This document shows, piece after piece, positions 11,550-23,685 of a stretch of 64,000 nucleotides of DNA. Both the position numbers and the translations under genes were made by a program. Source of the stretch: Amborella trichopoda (taxonomy: Eukaryota; Streptophyta; Magnoliopsida; Amborellales; Amborellaceae); the NCBI RefSeq assembly GCF_000471905.2, contig NW_006495906.1:2421702-2485701 (forward strand), written 5' to 3'. The notes below the pieces were generated by a model. It saw only the letters and a program-made list of their open reading frames with translations, made no database searches and had not been told where the DNA came from. Every line of letters starts with the position of its first letter. The first letter of the stretch is position 1.

Positions 11550-12016
11550 GTAGTAGAAGAGAGAGCCCTACCAGCAGGCCCCGGAGAAGGAGTTTTAGGC
11601 ATGCCTTACGAGCTTCTATTTGGGTGGGCTGGTTTCCTCTGGTCCGCCCTTTTCATAAACAAGCACCTTGGAGATGGAACAATCCCTCAGAGCCTTCTGA
11701 TGCCCATCGTGGAGGCGGTGATCTCTGGGGGACGCATCGGGGCCACACACACCACCTGCCCACTCATGTACCAGTGGCATGGCACGCATTACTGGGGCGC
11801 CGCCCAGGACTTGGCAGGCATTATGCACGTCCTCCTCCACTTCCCCCTCTCTCTCAGGACCTCTCCGACGTAAATGGAACACTTACATATATGATCAAGA
11901 ACCGGCTTCCCCATTCTAAGAACTACCCCTCGAGTCAGGGCAATGGGAGGGATAGCCTGGTTCAATGGTCTCGTGGGGTTGGAGGAGTTTGCTTAGCTCT
12001 CTGTAAAGCCGCCTAG
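11550..12016 (+). pseudogene. GCL1: GCL1-like exon 4, frameshifted
   Basis: Begins VVEERALPAGP and carries the core of the family (MPYELLFGWAGFLW, CPLMYQWHGTHYWGAA). At the CT run 11847-11855 the frame moves by two bases. Family similarity resumes in the other frame as QDLSDVNGTLTYMIKNR and continues to LCKAA. Removing one CT dinucleotide would make the exon 465 nt, exactly 155 codons. The last codon is TAG, directly before a GTTTGC donor, where relatives have Gln (CAG), so a C-to-T change is inferred. Confidence 0.8.
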
Positions 12017-12189
12017 GTTTGCTTAATCCTAACCCATCTCTTGTGGGTATTTTTCTTTGGACATGTACCTATTTGTTATTGAGTTGGATTTAACTTGAAA
12101 GATGCCCTTGTAACCGAAGAATGAATCACGCAGACCAATAAGAACAACCCAAAATTCTAAAATGTCTCAAAATAATTCCACAAGATATG

Positions 12190-12345
12190 TAGTTTTTTAA
12201 GAGCTAGTTTTTTTTGGGCTAGACTCATTTGGGATCCAATGAAGGGTCGAACCTGCCATACTTGTAACACTTTAGGAGCTAGTTTTTTTTTTTACTGGAC
12301 TCTTATAGGATCCAGTGGCTGGTCAAACCTGTCGTACTTGTAACA
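12190..12345. repeat. Short tandem duplication in intron 4
   Basis: Two diverged copies of about 78 bp, each with GAGCTAGTTTTTTTT, GGATCCA-TG and GTCGTACTTGTAACA-like words. No function seen. Confidence 0.7.
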
Positions 12346-12773
12346 ATGGCCCGAACCCTAGACCAAATTGGTATGTTTTCTAGTTGGTAGTCTAAAGGGT
12401 CGAACCCATGGTCTGATCAGTTACTCATAAAAACCGGTCCAGACACACTTTGCTGCCATATTATAAAAAATGAAAAGAAGTTATGTCTATACCATATTTA
12501 AATAGGGTTATTATGTGGAGATCCATATTTTAGCAAATTTTACTAAGGAGTGTGGTTTGTATAGAGCCTAGGCTCTAAACAATCAAATTAGATCCTACCT
12601 TCAAATAGTATTGAAAAATATAGTTTCAATACTGGAAATCTTTCAGATAGCTTTAAAATATATTTTCATCTTTATTTATAAAATTTAAAGCATTAAAAAT
12701 AGTGTAGATCGAGAGATCTATTGTTAAGGCCCGAACTCTTCCAGCATATTGCTTTTTACAGGCGAGTAGACAG

Positions 12774-12943
12774 CACAGGAGAAACGCCGCGAGTGGAAAA
12801 CCGTGCGTGGTGCGTTACCACCATGCACAATTAAATAGGGTAGTCCAAGGGGCTACCTCACAGGAGAAACGCCGCGCGTGGAAAACCGTGCGTGATGCGT
12901 TACCACCATGCACAATTAAATAGGGTAGTCCAAGGGGCTACCT
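12774..12943. repeat. 85-bp tandem duplication in LTR
   Basis: Two nearly identical units starting CACAGGAGAAACGCCGCG at 12774 and 12859. The sister LTR at 23.6 kb has a single copy, so the duplication happened after the copies separated. Confidence 0.9.
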
Positions 12944-14189
12944 CTTTTCCTTCTTTTTCCTCTCCCTTGTTCACCCCCCCCCCCCCCCCCCCCTCCGTCT
13001 TTGTTTGCCACTTAGTTGTGGCATGCTGCCACCCCTCCTCTCCCTACCCATGTTAAACGCCAACCTCACTCCAAATGCTACACCGTCTCTCCCTCTCCCT
13101 CATGCCACCTTCATTGGCCTTAGAATTTTAAGGCTTTTCATTCAACCACCATTAGAAGCTTGGGTAAACCTGGAGGTCTCTTGGCACAGGTAAGTGGATT
13201 ATAGCATCCATGCTTTCATAGTTTTTGTTTGAATACAAGCTTGAGAATGTATGAAAGCATGCTAGAATAAGCCCTGATTTTCCAGGACTGTACCTCTTAT
13301 TTGCATGATAGATTGAGCCTTAAAGGTATTTCTGTTAGCTATAAAAATTGGTTGGTAAACACCCTTGTGAAACTGGTTTAAGCTGAAAATAACCTTGCAT
13401 TAATGCCTATTTTAGTTTGAAAGTTACTAATCACTCTTTGAAGTGTGCCAAAATTTGGGTATGAAATTCTGCAATTTCCAGAAAGATGCATGCTCTGTAA
13501 ATTGAACTTTTCATTGACTTATATACTTCAAAATGAGTAAAAAACCAGTTTAAATGAAAGCTATGTGTGTCTACTGTGATTTTTCTATTTAATCTCAGTT
13601 GAAATTCTTTACGGATTGAGAGCTATGCTTCTGTTTGTGAGTACATGTCACTGTTATCAAATTTCAGTAGATTTCAGAAATATCATTCCTGTTGTGCTGA
13701 TGTTTTGTTTAGCCAAATGAACTCTAAATGACTCATAACCACAGCCATTTGAAAGATACACGACTTTACTATGAGTTTCATGTTTTAACCTTGTCCAAAT
13801 TCTGTATAATTTGAGAGTTGTGTTTCAAAGTATGTGGACATGTATTTGTTGATAGATTGTAGAAAACACAAAAAGTTTGTTCCTGTTTTCATAAGTTTTA
13901 AATAATCAAATGGGGTTCAATTTCCTTCAAACCACTTTTATTTGAATGGTATATGTGTCCTTTTGAATTCACATGTTCAAAGAATTTTGAAGTTATTCCT
14001 AAATCAAGAGTTATACATCAAATTATGAGAATACGTCACTGATTACCGAACTCAGCAATTTCCAGATCTATTACTTCTGTTACTTTAAGATTTTGACGGA
14101 CCAAATGGGGTCCAAATACTCTCAAATTACTATCACATGGAAGCTAAGAATGATAAATTGAATATAAATAACTTGGTAGTGGATACTGT

Positions 14190-14490
14190 ATCTCTGTTAT
14201 CTGATTCTGCTTATGATTCTAGTTCTGATTCTGCCCACTACGCAATGGGCCCTCCATTGGTAGTGAATAATATATTTATCTGATTCGGATTCTGATCCTG
14301 ACCACTACAGAATGGGTCCTCCATTGGTAGTGGGTAATGTAATTATGATAATTGCCTACTACGCAATGGGTCCTCCATTGGTAGTGGGCTATACTATACC
14401 TCGACTCCTATGATAAGAGAGGAGTCGAGATGCAACTGTAAATAACTGGGAGGGTCGCGCCCCCCACTTTGTTATGGGCACTACATATTA
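14190..14490. repeat. Hairpin-forming subrepeats in LTR
   Basis: Irregularly spaced units with core CTACGCAATGGGTCCTCCAT followed by TGGTAGTGG. Each core is an imperfect inverted repeat (CCACTAC...GTAGTGG). Homologous arrays lie at about 21430-21860 (minus) and 25100-25420 (plus) and differ in number and spacing. Confidence 0.8.
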
Positions 14491-15412
14491 GGTCCTCCAA
14501 TGGCAGTGTAACGCCCTCTCTCCTGATGACATCATAGGAGGGTCGTGTCTTGCAAGGCTTCAGCCTATCGTAAACCCCAAAGCGTGCTGGGGACTGTGTG
14601 CGTGAGTGAGGACATTATGAAGTGGGGCCCTCACTTGTCATTGTCCTCCTTCCTGAATGAAGGTAGAAGTCACAAGTTACAAGACTGGCTTAACCTGGTC
14701 CATGTGACTTCTACTTCGGGAGTAGGCCCTATTAATTTCTGTATGTCTGAACTGTATGCCCTAGCCAAGCTTCTGACTGTGTGATAGTGATATATGTATG
14801 TATGACTATTTAGTTCATGAAACATGGAAAGCCCTGAGATCTGAACTTTTTCTGCTCACTCTGTCTGTATCTATTAATGTATGATTGTATTCTGTGATCT
14901 TGCTTGAACTGTGATAGTTGTGGGTCTGTCATCCTTTAGAAGTGCATTTAGGTTGGAATGCAAGGGTGCTGAATTCGCTTACTGAGCCTTTAGCTCATAC
15001 CACTCTTTTTCCCCTCTGATACCCTAGTGTGGACAGCTAGACGGTGGTGGCAGTCGTTTTGAAGCTTAAAGTTCCAGTTGGTGACTCTTTTGATGGTAGG
15101 TGCCTGGTGGATGTGTAAAATTGTATTTTGAAGAATTCTGGAATTTTTGTGATCAGGCCTGTTGTGCCTTGAACTTGTTGTAACAGGAAATTTTGGAGTC
15201 TGAATAGGTATATAAATGGTGTTATTTTACTCAGGTTTGGATTTTGTTTTGTATGAGTTTTTGCTTTATTTTATGGTTTGCTGTGATTCCAAATTAAATT
15301 ATGCGTTGAGCCACTCCCACTTGAGTGACATCCGCGACCTCTGTGTTCGCGATCCCACGCTTTGTCGCCCTCCAGTATGGGACGGCGGGGATCGGGGGGC
15401 GGGGTCGTGACA

Positions 15413-15966
15413 ACTTACCTGTGCCGAGAGACTTCTAGATTTACTCAAGCTTCTAATGGTGGTTCAATGGAAAGCCTTAAAATTTTAAGGCCAAGGAAGG
15501 TGGCATGAGGGAGAGGGAGAGAGAGAGAGTGAGAGAGGGTGTAGCATTTATAGTGAGCTTGGAGAGGAGGGGTGGCAGCATTCCACAACTAAGTGGGTGG
15601 GGGGGGGGGGGAGGGGCACGTGGTGAACAAGGGAGAGGAAAAGGAAGGGGGGGGGGGGGAGGGCGACGGTCGGTGACACGGAGTAGGAAAGAGGAAAGAG
15701 GTAGGCCGTTAGGACTACCGATTAATTGGTTNNNNNNNNNNNNNNNNNNNNNNNNNNNNNNGAGCGAGGAGGAGGAGGGGGGGGGGAGGGGCCACGTGGT
15801 GAACAAGGGAGAGGAAAAAGAAGGAAAAGAGGTAGGCCCTTGGACTACCCGATTTAATTGTGCATGGTGGTAACACATCACGTACGGTTTTCCACGCGAT
15901 GCATTTCTTCTGTGCCGTCTACTCGCTTGTGAAAAGCAATACGCCCGAAAAGTTCAGGCCCTAACA
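15413..15966 (-). mobile_element. Tekay LTR fragment, minus orientation (3' LTR remnant)
   Basis: Begins ACTTACCTGTGCC and ends CCCTAACA. It is the first 550 or so bases (U3 start) of the minus-strand element's 3' LTR, collinear with 23278-23685. The remainder of this LTR now lies inverted at the left. It contains long G runs and a 30-N gap. Confidence 0.8.
15732..15761. other. Assembly gap (30 N)
   Basis: Thirty N bases between poly-G tracts. Sequence on both sides repeats the same block (GTGGTGAACAAGGGAGAGG at about 15621 and 15797), so the region is probably misassembled. Confidence 0.95.
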
Positions 15967-15980
15967 TCATCCCCTCCTTT
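15967..15980 (-). promoter_or_regulatory. Polypurine tract of Tekay element
   Basis: On the minus strand AAAGGAGGGGATGA directly abuts the LTR start TGTTAGGG, the expected place for plus-strand priming. Confidence 0.8.
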
Positions 15981-16011
15981 AGACGATTTTGTCTCCAAAA
16001 TCATAATTCCA

Positions 16012-16563
16012 TTAATCGAATAAATGGGGGAACTTATCCCGAATATAATTCTCCTGTTCCCAGGTTGACTCATCCCGGGAATGGTATTGCCACAAAACAC
16101 GGACAAGAGGAATTTCTTTATTGCATAGTATCGGCACTCTCCTATCCAGAATCTTAATTGGCTGCTCAACATACGTTAAGTCTTCCCTGATTGGAATTGG
16201 CTCATATTTCAAAACATGGGATGGGTCCGGCTGATACCTTCTTAACAAAGATACATGAAACACATCATGAATATGTGCCAACTCGGGTAGCAAGGCAAGC
16301 CGATAAGCCATACTTCCAACCCTCTCCAAAATTTCAAAAGGCCTAATAAACCATGGACTCAACTTTCCCTTCTTGCCAAATCTCAAAACGCCCTTAATCG
16401 GCGATAACTTCAAGAAAACTCGATCATTTACTTCAAACTCGATGTCTCTTCTTCGATTGTCGGCGTAACTCTTTTGCCGACTCTGAGCGATCTTAAGTCT
16501 TTCCTGAATCAAGGCCATTTTTTCTGAGGTAACTTGAACAATTTCTGACCCTAACAACCTGCT
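16012..16563 (-). pseudogene. Tekay integrase C-terminus with chromodomain-like tail
   Basis: Encodes the GPF/GPY-like region (KGKLSPWFIRPFEILERVG, AYRLALLPELAHIHDVFHVS) and a tail RVLWQYHSRDESTWEQEN that matches the chromodomain-like end of Tekay/Del chromoviruses. It would direct integration to chromatin. It ends in FPHLFD close to the polypurine tract. An in-frame stop at the upstream boundary separates it from the integrase core. Confidence 0.85.
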
Positions 16564-17160
16564 CTAACCTATCTCATCCCAACAGATAGGGGATCTACAT
16601 TTCCTCCCATACAAAGCTTCAAAAGGCCCCATCTGAATATTGGATTGGAAGCTGTTATTATAAGTAAATTCGATCCGAGGCAGATGATCCTCCCAGCTTC
16701 CTTTGAAGTCAGTAATACAAGCTCTCAACATGCCTTCCAGAGTTTGAATTGTTCTTTCTGATTGTCCATCAGTCTGAGGGTGAAAAGTAGTGCTAAAAGT
16801 AAGTCTCGTCCCTAGGGATGATTGCAGACTGTTCCAAAATCTTGAAGTAAATCTGGTGTCCCTGTCAGATACGATACTGACAAGTGTTCCATGTAACCTC
16901 ACAATCTCTTTAATGTACAAATGGGCAAGTCTATCCAAGTTATAAGTCGTGCGGACCGATAAGAAATGGGCTGCTTTAGTCAGTCTGTCCACAATGACCC
17001 AAATACTATTATGCTCGGTACCTGTCCTAGGTAAGCCAGAAACAAAATCCATGGTAATGTGCTCCCACTTTCATTTGGGTACTGGTGAGGGTTGCAACAA
17101 TCCTGCGGGTTTTTGATGTTCAGCTTTCACCTGCTGACATGTCAAGCACTTGGAGACAAA
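16564..17160 (-). pseudogene. Tekay integrase catalytic core
   Basis: DDE motif visible: Asp in WVIVDRLTKAAHF, Asp in VSDRDTRFTS, Glu in GQSERTIQTLE. The start MDFVSGLPRTGTEHNSIWV is typical of plant gypsy integrase. The core is complete, but the protein is interrupted by stops on both sides. Confidence 0.9.
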
Positions 17161-17532
17161 CTGTGCCACATCTCTCTACATATTATTCCACCATAAAGTT
17201 TTCTTCAGGTCTTGATACATCTTGGTAGTCCCTGGGTGCACAATATAACGGGAGTGGTGTGCTTCTTCTAAAATAGCCCGTTTTATACCATCATCATTTG
17301 GAACACATATCCGATCCTTGAACCTTACCAAATCATCACTGCTGATAGAGCAATTATATTTTCTCCCCAGCTTTATTTCTTCGAGGATTTTCATGATATG
17401 AGGATCCTCTTTCTGTGCCTTACAAATTTGTTGAAAGAGCTGGGGCTCCAGCCTTATACCAGCAGTCATGCCTACCCCATTTCCAAGGGGCGGATCTGGG
17501 TGCCATTCTACTGCATCTTCTATCAGTTTCAT
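17160..17532 (-). pseudogene. Tekay integrase zinc-binding region
   Basis: Carries EEAHHSRYIVHPGTTKMYQDL and, after a stop, KCLTCQQVK, which together make the HHCC zinc-binding module before the integrase core. A stop lies between the His pair and the Cys pair. Confidence 0.8.
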
Positions 17533-17990
17533 TTATCAAACCATCAGATGTGTTATTGATACCACTGGCTTTGGACTCAAAGAAACGGCTACTACATTAG
17601 TTTTACCCGATTGGTAATTGATGATACAATCATAAACATTCAGTAGATCCATCCATCTTCTTTGCCTCATGTTCAACTCTCTCTGGGAAAACAGATACTT
17701 GAGGCTTTTATGGTCCGTAAATATCTTAAATTGGGCCCCTTAGAGGTAATGTCTCCATATTTTCAAAGCAAAACTACCGCTGCGAGTTCCAACTCATGAG
17801 TAGGGTAGTTTTTCTAAATGGCTTTAACTCCCTGGAGGCATAAGCTATGACCTTTTCACGCTGCATCAACACACATCCAAGCACTTTAAGTGAGACATCA
17901 TAATATACCACAAAATCTTTGTTTCCTTCGGGCAAGGTCAGTATTGGGGCCGTAGTCAATCTCCTCTTCAGTTCCTGAAAACTCTTCTTA
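17533..17990 (-). pseudogene. Tekay RNase H
   Basis: TAPILTLPEG, VVYYDVSLKVLGCVLMQ and VIAYASREL are the gypsy RNase H start. The usual DAS motif reads DVS. Downstream parts are broken by stops and frameshifts. Confidence 0.8.
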
Positions 17991-18950
17991 CAATCAGCTG
18001 ATCATACAAAATTCACCTCTTTCTGAGTTAGGCGGGTCAAAGTGAGCGTTATCTTTGAAAACCCTTCAACAAATCGCCTATAATATCAGGTCAGTCCTAT
18101 AAAATTGCGGACCTCAGTCACATTTGTCGGTCTTCCCCACTTCAGAACAGCTTCAACCTTACGAAGATCAACCGCGACCCCGTCCTTAGAAATAATGGGC
18201 CCAAGGAAGGACACGCTAGGGAGCCAGAACTCACTCTTCTCCAACTTAGCATACAACTTTTCTGTTTTCAGGGTTTGGAGGACCGTTATTAAGTGCTGCC
18301 CATGCTGTTCCAGGTTTCTTAAATATATCAAAATATCATCTATAAAGACCACCACAAAATCATTTAGAAAGGGTCTAAACACCCTATTCATCAAATCCAT
18401 AAAGATTGCCGGGGCGTTGGTTAATCCAAATGCCATTACCAAGAACTCATAGTGGTCATACCGGGTTCTAAATGCGATCTTAGGGACATCCCCTTCCTTG
18501 ACCAGCAGTTGATGATAACCTGATCAGAGGTCAATTTTAGAAAATACTTGGGCCTCTTGTAGTTGATCAAAAAGGTCATCAATTATAGGCAAGGGGTACT
18601 TGTTCTTTTTAGTGACTTGTTCAGCTATCTGTAATCTATACAAAGTATTAAAGATCCATCTTTCTTTTTCACAAATAGGACCAGTGCCCCCTAAGGTGAC
18701 ACACTCGGTCGGATGAACCCTTTTTCTAATAATTCTTGTAATTGCTCCTTTAATTCTTTCAATTCAGCTGGGGCCATCCTATAAGGGGTTTTAGAGATGG
18801 GAGCAGAACCAGGAACCACATCTATTTCAAACTCTATCTCTCTGACTGGAAGCAGAGAAGTCAACTCTTCGAGAAAAAATTCCGGATACTCCCTCACCAC
18901 TGGTATCTTCTCCAACTTGGACTGGACATCCCTATTCTCTACTACATATG
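17991..18950 (-). pseudogene. Tekay reverse transcriptase
   Basis: From [20 protein letters not shown] and FIRPSVSP through the [20 protein letters not shown] block and the catalytic FIDDILIY (a FIDD variant of YxDD), to [12 protein letters not shown] and EVRNFIGLT. Several stops and frame changes make it inactive as written. Confidence 0.9.
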
Positions 18951-18966
18951 CCAGATACCCAACACT

Positions 18967-19420
18967 TCATTTGGCTAATAGGCGAGAAGCCCGAAGGGCT
19001 GAAATAATGTGTATAGGGGAAACATCTTTAATACCAACAAAATTCAACTCAGGCAAATTTGGGTGTCTGAAGGTCACAGTTTTATCATAATAATTTACTG
19101 TAGCATAATACGTGGACAACCAGTTCATGCCCAAAATTACATCAAAATCCTGAATGTTTAGCAATATTAAGTCTATAGACAAAATACATCCTTCAAGCAG
19201 AACTTCATAGTGTTTATAAACAGTATCAGTTTCTATAGACTCCCCCATAGGTGTACGAATAACCAATATCTAGTTAAGCAATGCAAGTTTAACATTTATG
19301 TGGCATGCAAAGTGAGGTGCAATAAAAGAATGGGTGGATCCAGGGTCAATCGGAATTTTAGCTTCCCAAACATAGATAGGGAGCGTACCTCTAATAACTG
19401 AAGTTTGATGCCTTAGCCTC
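18967..19420 (-). pseudogene. Tekay protease
   Basis: The retropepsin active site IDPGSTHSF (Asp codon at 19345-19347 on the complement) is followed by the LEGCILSIDLILLNIQDFDV and ILGMNWLSTYYATV strand-turn region. A stop lies between the two halves. Typical Asp-protease of chromovirus polyproteins. Confidence 0.85.
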
Positions 19421-19483
19421 CTGCTCAGTGAGAGGAAATACCCGACCTTGAGTCTTGGGTCGGTTTTCAGGTCCCCTCATTGG

Positions 19484-19585
19484 GCAATCTCTAATTTGGT
19501 GGCCCCGCTTGCCACATCTGAAACATGCCCCAGTCTTCCTTCGGCAATCGGCAGTCGAATGATTATCCTTCCCACAGTGTGGACA
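19484..19585 (-). pseudogene. Two CCHC zinc knuckles of Tekay Gag
   Basis: CPHCGKDNHSTADC (19544-19585) and CFRCGKRGHQIRDC (19484-19525). Two knuckles at the Gag C-terminus fit Tekay/Del nucleocapsid, which binds the element RNA. Confidence 0.9.
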
Positions 19586-19599
19586 CGTCGGGCGTCGAC

Positions 19600-20330
19600 T
19601 CTCTCTTATATTGCCTGGCCATGATTTTTGGATCTTCCTGCCCCTCTGATTTTCTTCTCCCCTAAGGTTCCTCTTAAGTGGTGGGCATGCTTTCCTCCCC
19701 GAATTTCTAAACTAAGCTGGTCTCATCATCCAGTTTCCCCCAACTCGGGATCCTTCATAGTTCCTTTCAATTTTCATAGCTAAGTCTACCAAATGGGAGA
19801 AAACCTTCAAATTTACGGATATTACCTTCCCCCTTATCTCTGACCTAAGGCCCCTCTCAAACTTATTCGCCTTCCGTGCCTCGGTATTGATGATGTGGGG
19901 TGCAAACTTTGATAACTCCGCAAACCTGGCTGCATACTGTTCCACAGTTAAATTTCCCTGTTGCAGCTCGATAAACTCTACTTCTTTTCTTTCCCTTATT
20001 GAATCGGGAAAGTACTTCTCTTGAAGGCTTCAAGAAAGTTTCCCCAGTTCCTGCTTCTGCCTAAGACTGTTTCATTGAGCCCCATCAGTGCGCAACGTCC
20101 CCTTCTAGCATAAAGGTCCCTTGCTTGACTGTCTGTTCTTCTGTGCATTGCAGTACCTCAAAGATCTTCTCCATCTCTCTTCTCCATCTTTCAACCTTTT
20201 CTACTCCCCCAAGCCCTAAAAAGGTTGGAGGAGCCAACCTCTTAAATTTCTCTATCAAATTGCTATCATTTGAGTCAGGGGTAGGGGAAGATGGGGCTGA
20301 CATAGCTTCTTGCATCATTTGCATCATAGC
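19600..20330 (-). pseudogene. Tekay Gag (capsid region)
   Basis: LIEKFKRLAPPTFLG, VERWRREMEKIFEVLQC, MEQYAARFAELSKFAPHII and FERGLRSEIRGKVISVN are Retrotrans_gag hallmarks. The start near MMQMMQEAMS lies about 180 bp after the primer binding site. The frame is interrupted between about 19950 and 20080. Confidence 0.9.
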
Positions 20331-20504
20331 CCCTTAAGTTTTGACAAACTCCCTGAGGGCATCAATATTTTCGCTACGGGAGCTTATATCATTGGCTCTT
20401 TTTCTCAGCATCTTCAACCTAAAACAGTTGCACCCAATCACCAACTTACACAGAAACTACTCCAAAGACACTTTTACAACTCTTTAAGCTAAGAATCCTA
20501 ACCT

Positions 20505-20520
20505 GGCTGCTCTGATACCA
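20505..20520 (-). promoter_or_regulatory. Primer binding site, initiator tRNA-Met type
   Basis: On the minus strand TGGTATCAGAGCAGCC lies four bases inside the 5' LTR end. This is the standard tRNAi-Met primer site of plant gypsy and copia elements. Confidence 0.95.
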
Positions 20521-20524
20521 TAAT

Positions 20525-23500
20525 TGTCACGACCCCACTCCCCGACCTTCACCGTCCCATACCGAAGGGCGACATAGCGCGGAATCGCGAACACAGAGGT
20601 CGCGGATGTCACTCAGGTGGGAGCGGCTCGGCGCATCATTTAATTTGGAATCACAGCAAACCATGAAATAATACAAAAAACACATACAAAACAAAATCCA
20701 AAACTGAGTAAAATAACACCATTTATATACCTATTCAGACTCCAAAATTTCCTGTTACAACAAGTTCAAAGCACAACAGGCCTGATCACAAAAATTCCAG
20801 AATTCTTCAAAATACAATTTCACACATCAACCAGGCACCTACCATCAAAAGAGTCACCAACTGGAACTTTAAGCTTCAAAACGACTGCCACCACCGTCTA
20901 GCTGTCCACACTAGGGTATCAGATCTCACTCTACACAGAGGGGAAAAAGAGTGGTATGAGCTAAAGGCTCAGTAAGCGAATTCAACACCCTTGCATTCCA
21001 ATCTAGACTCCTAAAGGATAACAGACCCACAACTATCACAGTTCATGCAAGATCACAGAATACAATCATACATTAATAGATACAGACAGAGTGAGTAGAA
21101 AAAGTTCAGATCTCAAGGTTTTCCATGTTTCATGAACTAAATATTCAAACATACATATATCACTATCACACAGTCAGAAGCTTGGCTAAGGCATACAGTT
21201 CAGACAGACAGAAATTAATAGAGCCTACTCCCGAAGTAGAAATCACATCGACCAGGCTAAGCCAGTCCTATAACTTGTGACTTCTACCCTTATTCAGGAA
21301 GGAGGACAATGACAAGTGGAGGCCCCCTTCTTAATGTCCTCACTCACGCACAGTCCCTAGCGCGCTTTGGGGTTTACGATAGGCTGAGGCCTTGCAAGAT
21401 ACGACCCTCCCCTGGTGCCGTCAGGTGAGACAGCGTTACACTACCATTGGAGGACCCAATATGTAGTGCCCATAACAGAGTGGGGGGCACGACCCTCCCA
21501 GTTATTTACATTTACATCTCGACTCCTCTCCTATCATAGGAGTCGAGGTATAGTATACCCCACTACCAATAGAGGACCCATTGCATAGCAGGCAATTATC
21601 AGAATTAATGTACCCACTACCAATGGAGGACCCATTGCGTAGTGGTTAGGATCAAAATCCAAATCACATAAATATATTATCCACTACCAATGGAGGACCC
21701 ATTGCATAGTGGTCAGGATCAAAATCCAAATCAAATAAATACATTATCCACTACCATTGGAGGGCCCATTGTGTAGTGGCTAGATTCAGAACCAGAATCA
21801 TAAGCAGAATCAGATAACTGAGATACAAAACTTCTACCAATGGAATACCCATTGCGTTGTGGCCAGAATCAGAATTATATAGGTATCATACCTAATACAA
21901 GCATGCTTAAACATTCACTCATTTCAAGAGATCAGGAACATTCATGGTATCATAAGTATGCCAGTTCAATATCATCTTACAAAAGAATCAAGCCATGTTC
22001 AACATATAGATGCATAGCAGATGTATGATCTACTCAATGACTATGAATTCATTATAATTCTTATCAGAAATATGCATGTGCAAGGTAAGACATAACATCC
22101 AACTTATGAGGGAAATTTACTTCTTTTCAATTGCTATTTTAGAGTGTGTATGAGCCTCCCTCAATCACAAAAAGTATGAAGCTTAATTGAGCATGACCAA
22201 TTCAGGGCTAATATAGAGTCTTGAAATTCTGAAATGTCATATTGGGGTAAGTTTCATAATCTGGGATATAAACATCAATTTTATACGGAATTTCAATATA
22301 ATTCCAAAACAAACTTTCAAGTTAACATTCTTAGCTTTCATTTGATAGTAATTTGAGAGCATTTGGTCCCCATTTGGTCCGTCAAAAGCTTAAAGTACCA
22401 GAAGAAATAGTTCTAAAAATATCTGAGTTCGGTCATCAGTGAGGTATTCTCATAATTTGATGTATAACTCTTGATTTATAAATAATTTCAAAATTAGTTA
22501 AACTAGTGAATTCAAAAGGACACATAGAACTTTCAAATAAAACAGGTTTGAAGGAAATTGAACCCCATTTGATTAATTAAAACTTATGAAAATAGGAACA
22601 AAATTTCTGTGTTTTCCGCAATCTGTCAACAAATACATGTCCACATACTTTGAAACACAACTCTCAAATTTTATAGAATTTGGACAAGGTTAAAACATGA
22701 AACTAGTAGTAAACTCGTGTATCTTTCAAATGGCCATGTTTATGAATCATTAAGACTTCATTTGGCTAATCAAAACATCAACACAACAGGAATTATATTT
22801 CTGAAATCTGCTGAAATTTGATAAGAGTGACATGTACTCACAAACAGAAACATAGCTCTCAACCCGTAAAAACTATCAACTGAGATTAAACAGAAAAATC
22901 ACAATAGACACACATAGCTTCCATTTAAACTGGTTTTTAACTCATTTTGATGTATATAAGTCAATGAAAAGTTCAATTTACAGAGCATGCATCTTTCTGG
23001 AAAATTGCAGAATTTCATACCCAAATTTTGGCACACTTCAAAGAGTGATTAGTAACTTTCAAACTAAAATAGGCATTAATGCAAGGTTATTTTCAGCTTA
23101 AACCAAATTCACAAGGGTGTTTACCCACCAATTTTTATAGCCATAAAAAATGCCTTCAAGGTTCAATCTTTCATGCAAGTAAGAGGCACAATCCTGGAAA
23201 ATCAGGGCTTATTCTAGCATGCTATCATACATGCTCAAGCTTGTATTCAAACAAAAACTATGAAAGCATGGATGCTATAATCCACTTACTTGTGCCAAGA
23301 GACCTTCAGATTTACCCATGCTTCTAATGGTGGTTGAATGGAAAGCCTTGAAATTCTAAGGCTAAGGAAGGTGGCGTGAGCGAGAGGGAGAGAAAGAGGG
23401 AGAGAGGGTGTAGCATTTGGAGTGAGGTTGGGTTTAACATGGGTAGGGAGAGGAGGGGTGGCAGCATGCCACAACTAAGTGGCAAACAAAGCGGGGGGGA

Positions 23501-23685
23501 GGGGGGGGGAGCACGTGGTGAACAAGGGAGAGGAAAAAGAAGGTAAAGAGGTAGTCCCTTGGACTACCCTATTTAATTGTGCATGGTGGTAACACATCAC
23601 GCACGGTTTTCCATGTGCGGTGTTTCTCCTGTGCCGTCTACTCGCCTGTGAAAAGCAATACGCTGGAAAAGTTCGGGCCCTAACA
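20525..23685 (-). mobile_element. Tekay 5' LTR, minus orientation (3161 bp, complete)
   Basis: Read on the minus strand it starts TGTTAGGGCCCGAAC and ends GGGGTCGTGACA. It is the only full copy of this LTR in the window. It is followed outward by TAAGT (23686-23690), the inner target duplication. It contains the hairpin subrepeats and a G-rich tract. Confidence 0.9.

Larger units (their letters stand above)
12722..15412 (+). mobile_element. Tekay-type LTR, plus orientation (recombinant)
   Basis: Starts TGTTAAGGCCCGAAC and ends GGGGTCGTGACA, so it has TG...CA ends. It is preceded by TCTAT (12717-12721), which recurs after the far LTR at 26312-26316. It lacks about 480 bp present in the other two LTR copies (the join is near 14170) and has an 85-bp tandem duplication at 12774-12943. 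It is followed by ACTTA, the complement of the inner target duplication, which marks it as a product of LTR-LTR inversion. Confidence 0.85.

Noticed and set aside
11616..11882. Minus-strand frame opposite GCL1-like exon 4
   Set aside because: Shadow of the sense exon, which carries clear family motifs.
15477..15881. Frames on both strands crossing the N gap
   Set aside because: They contain N bases and homopolymer G/C runs within an LTR. Not coding.
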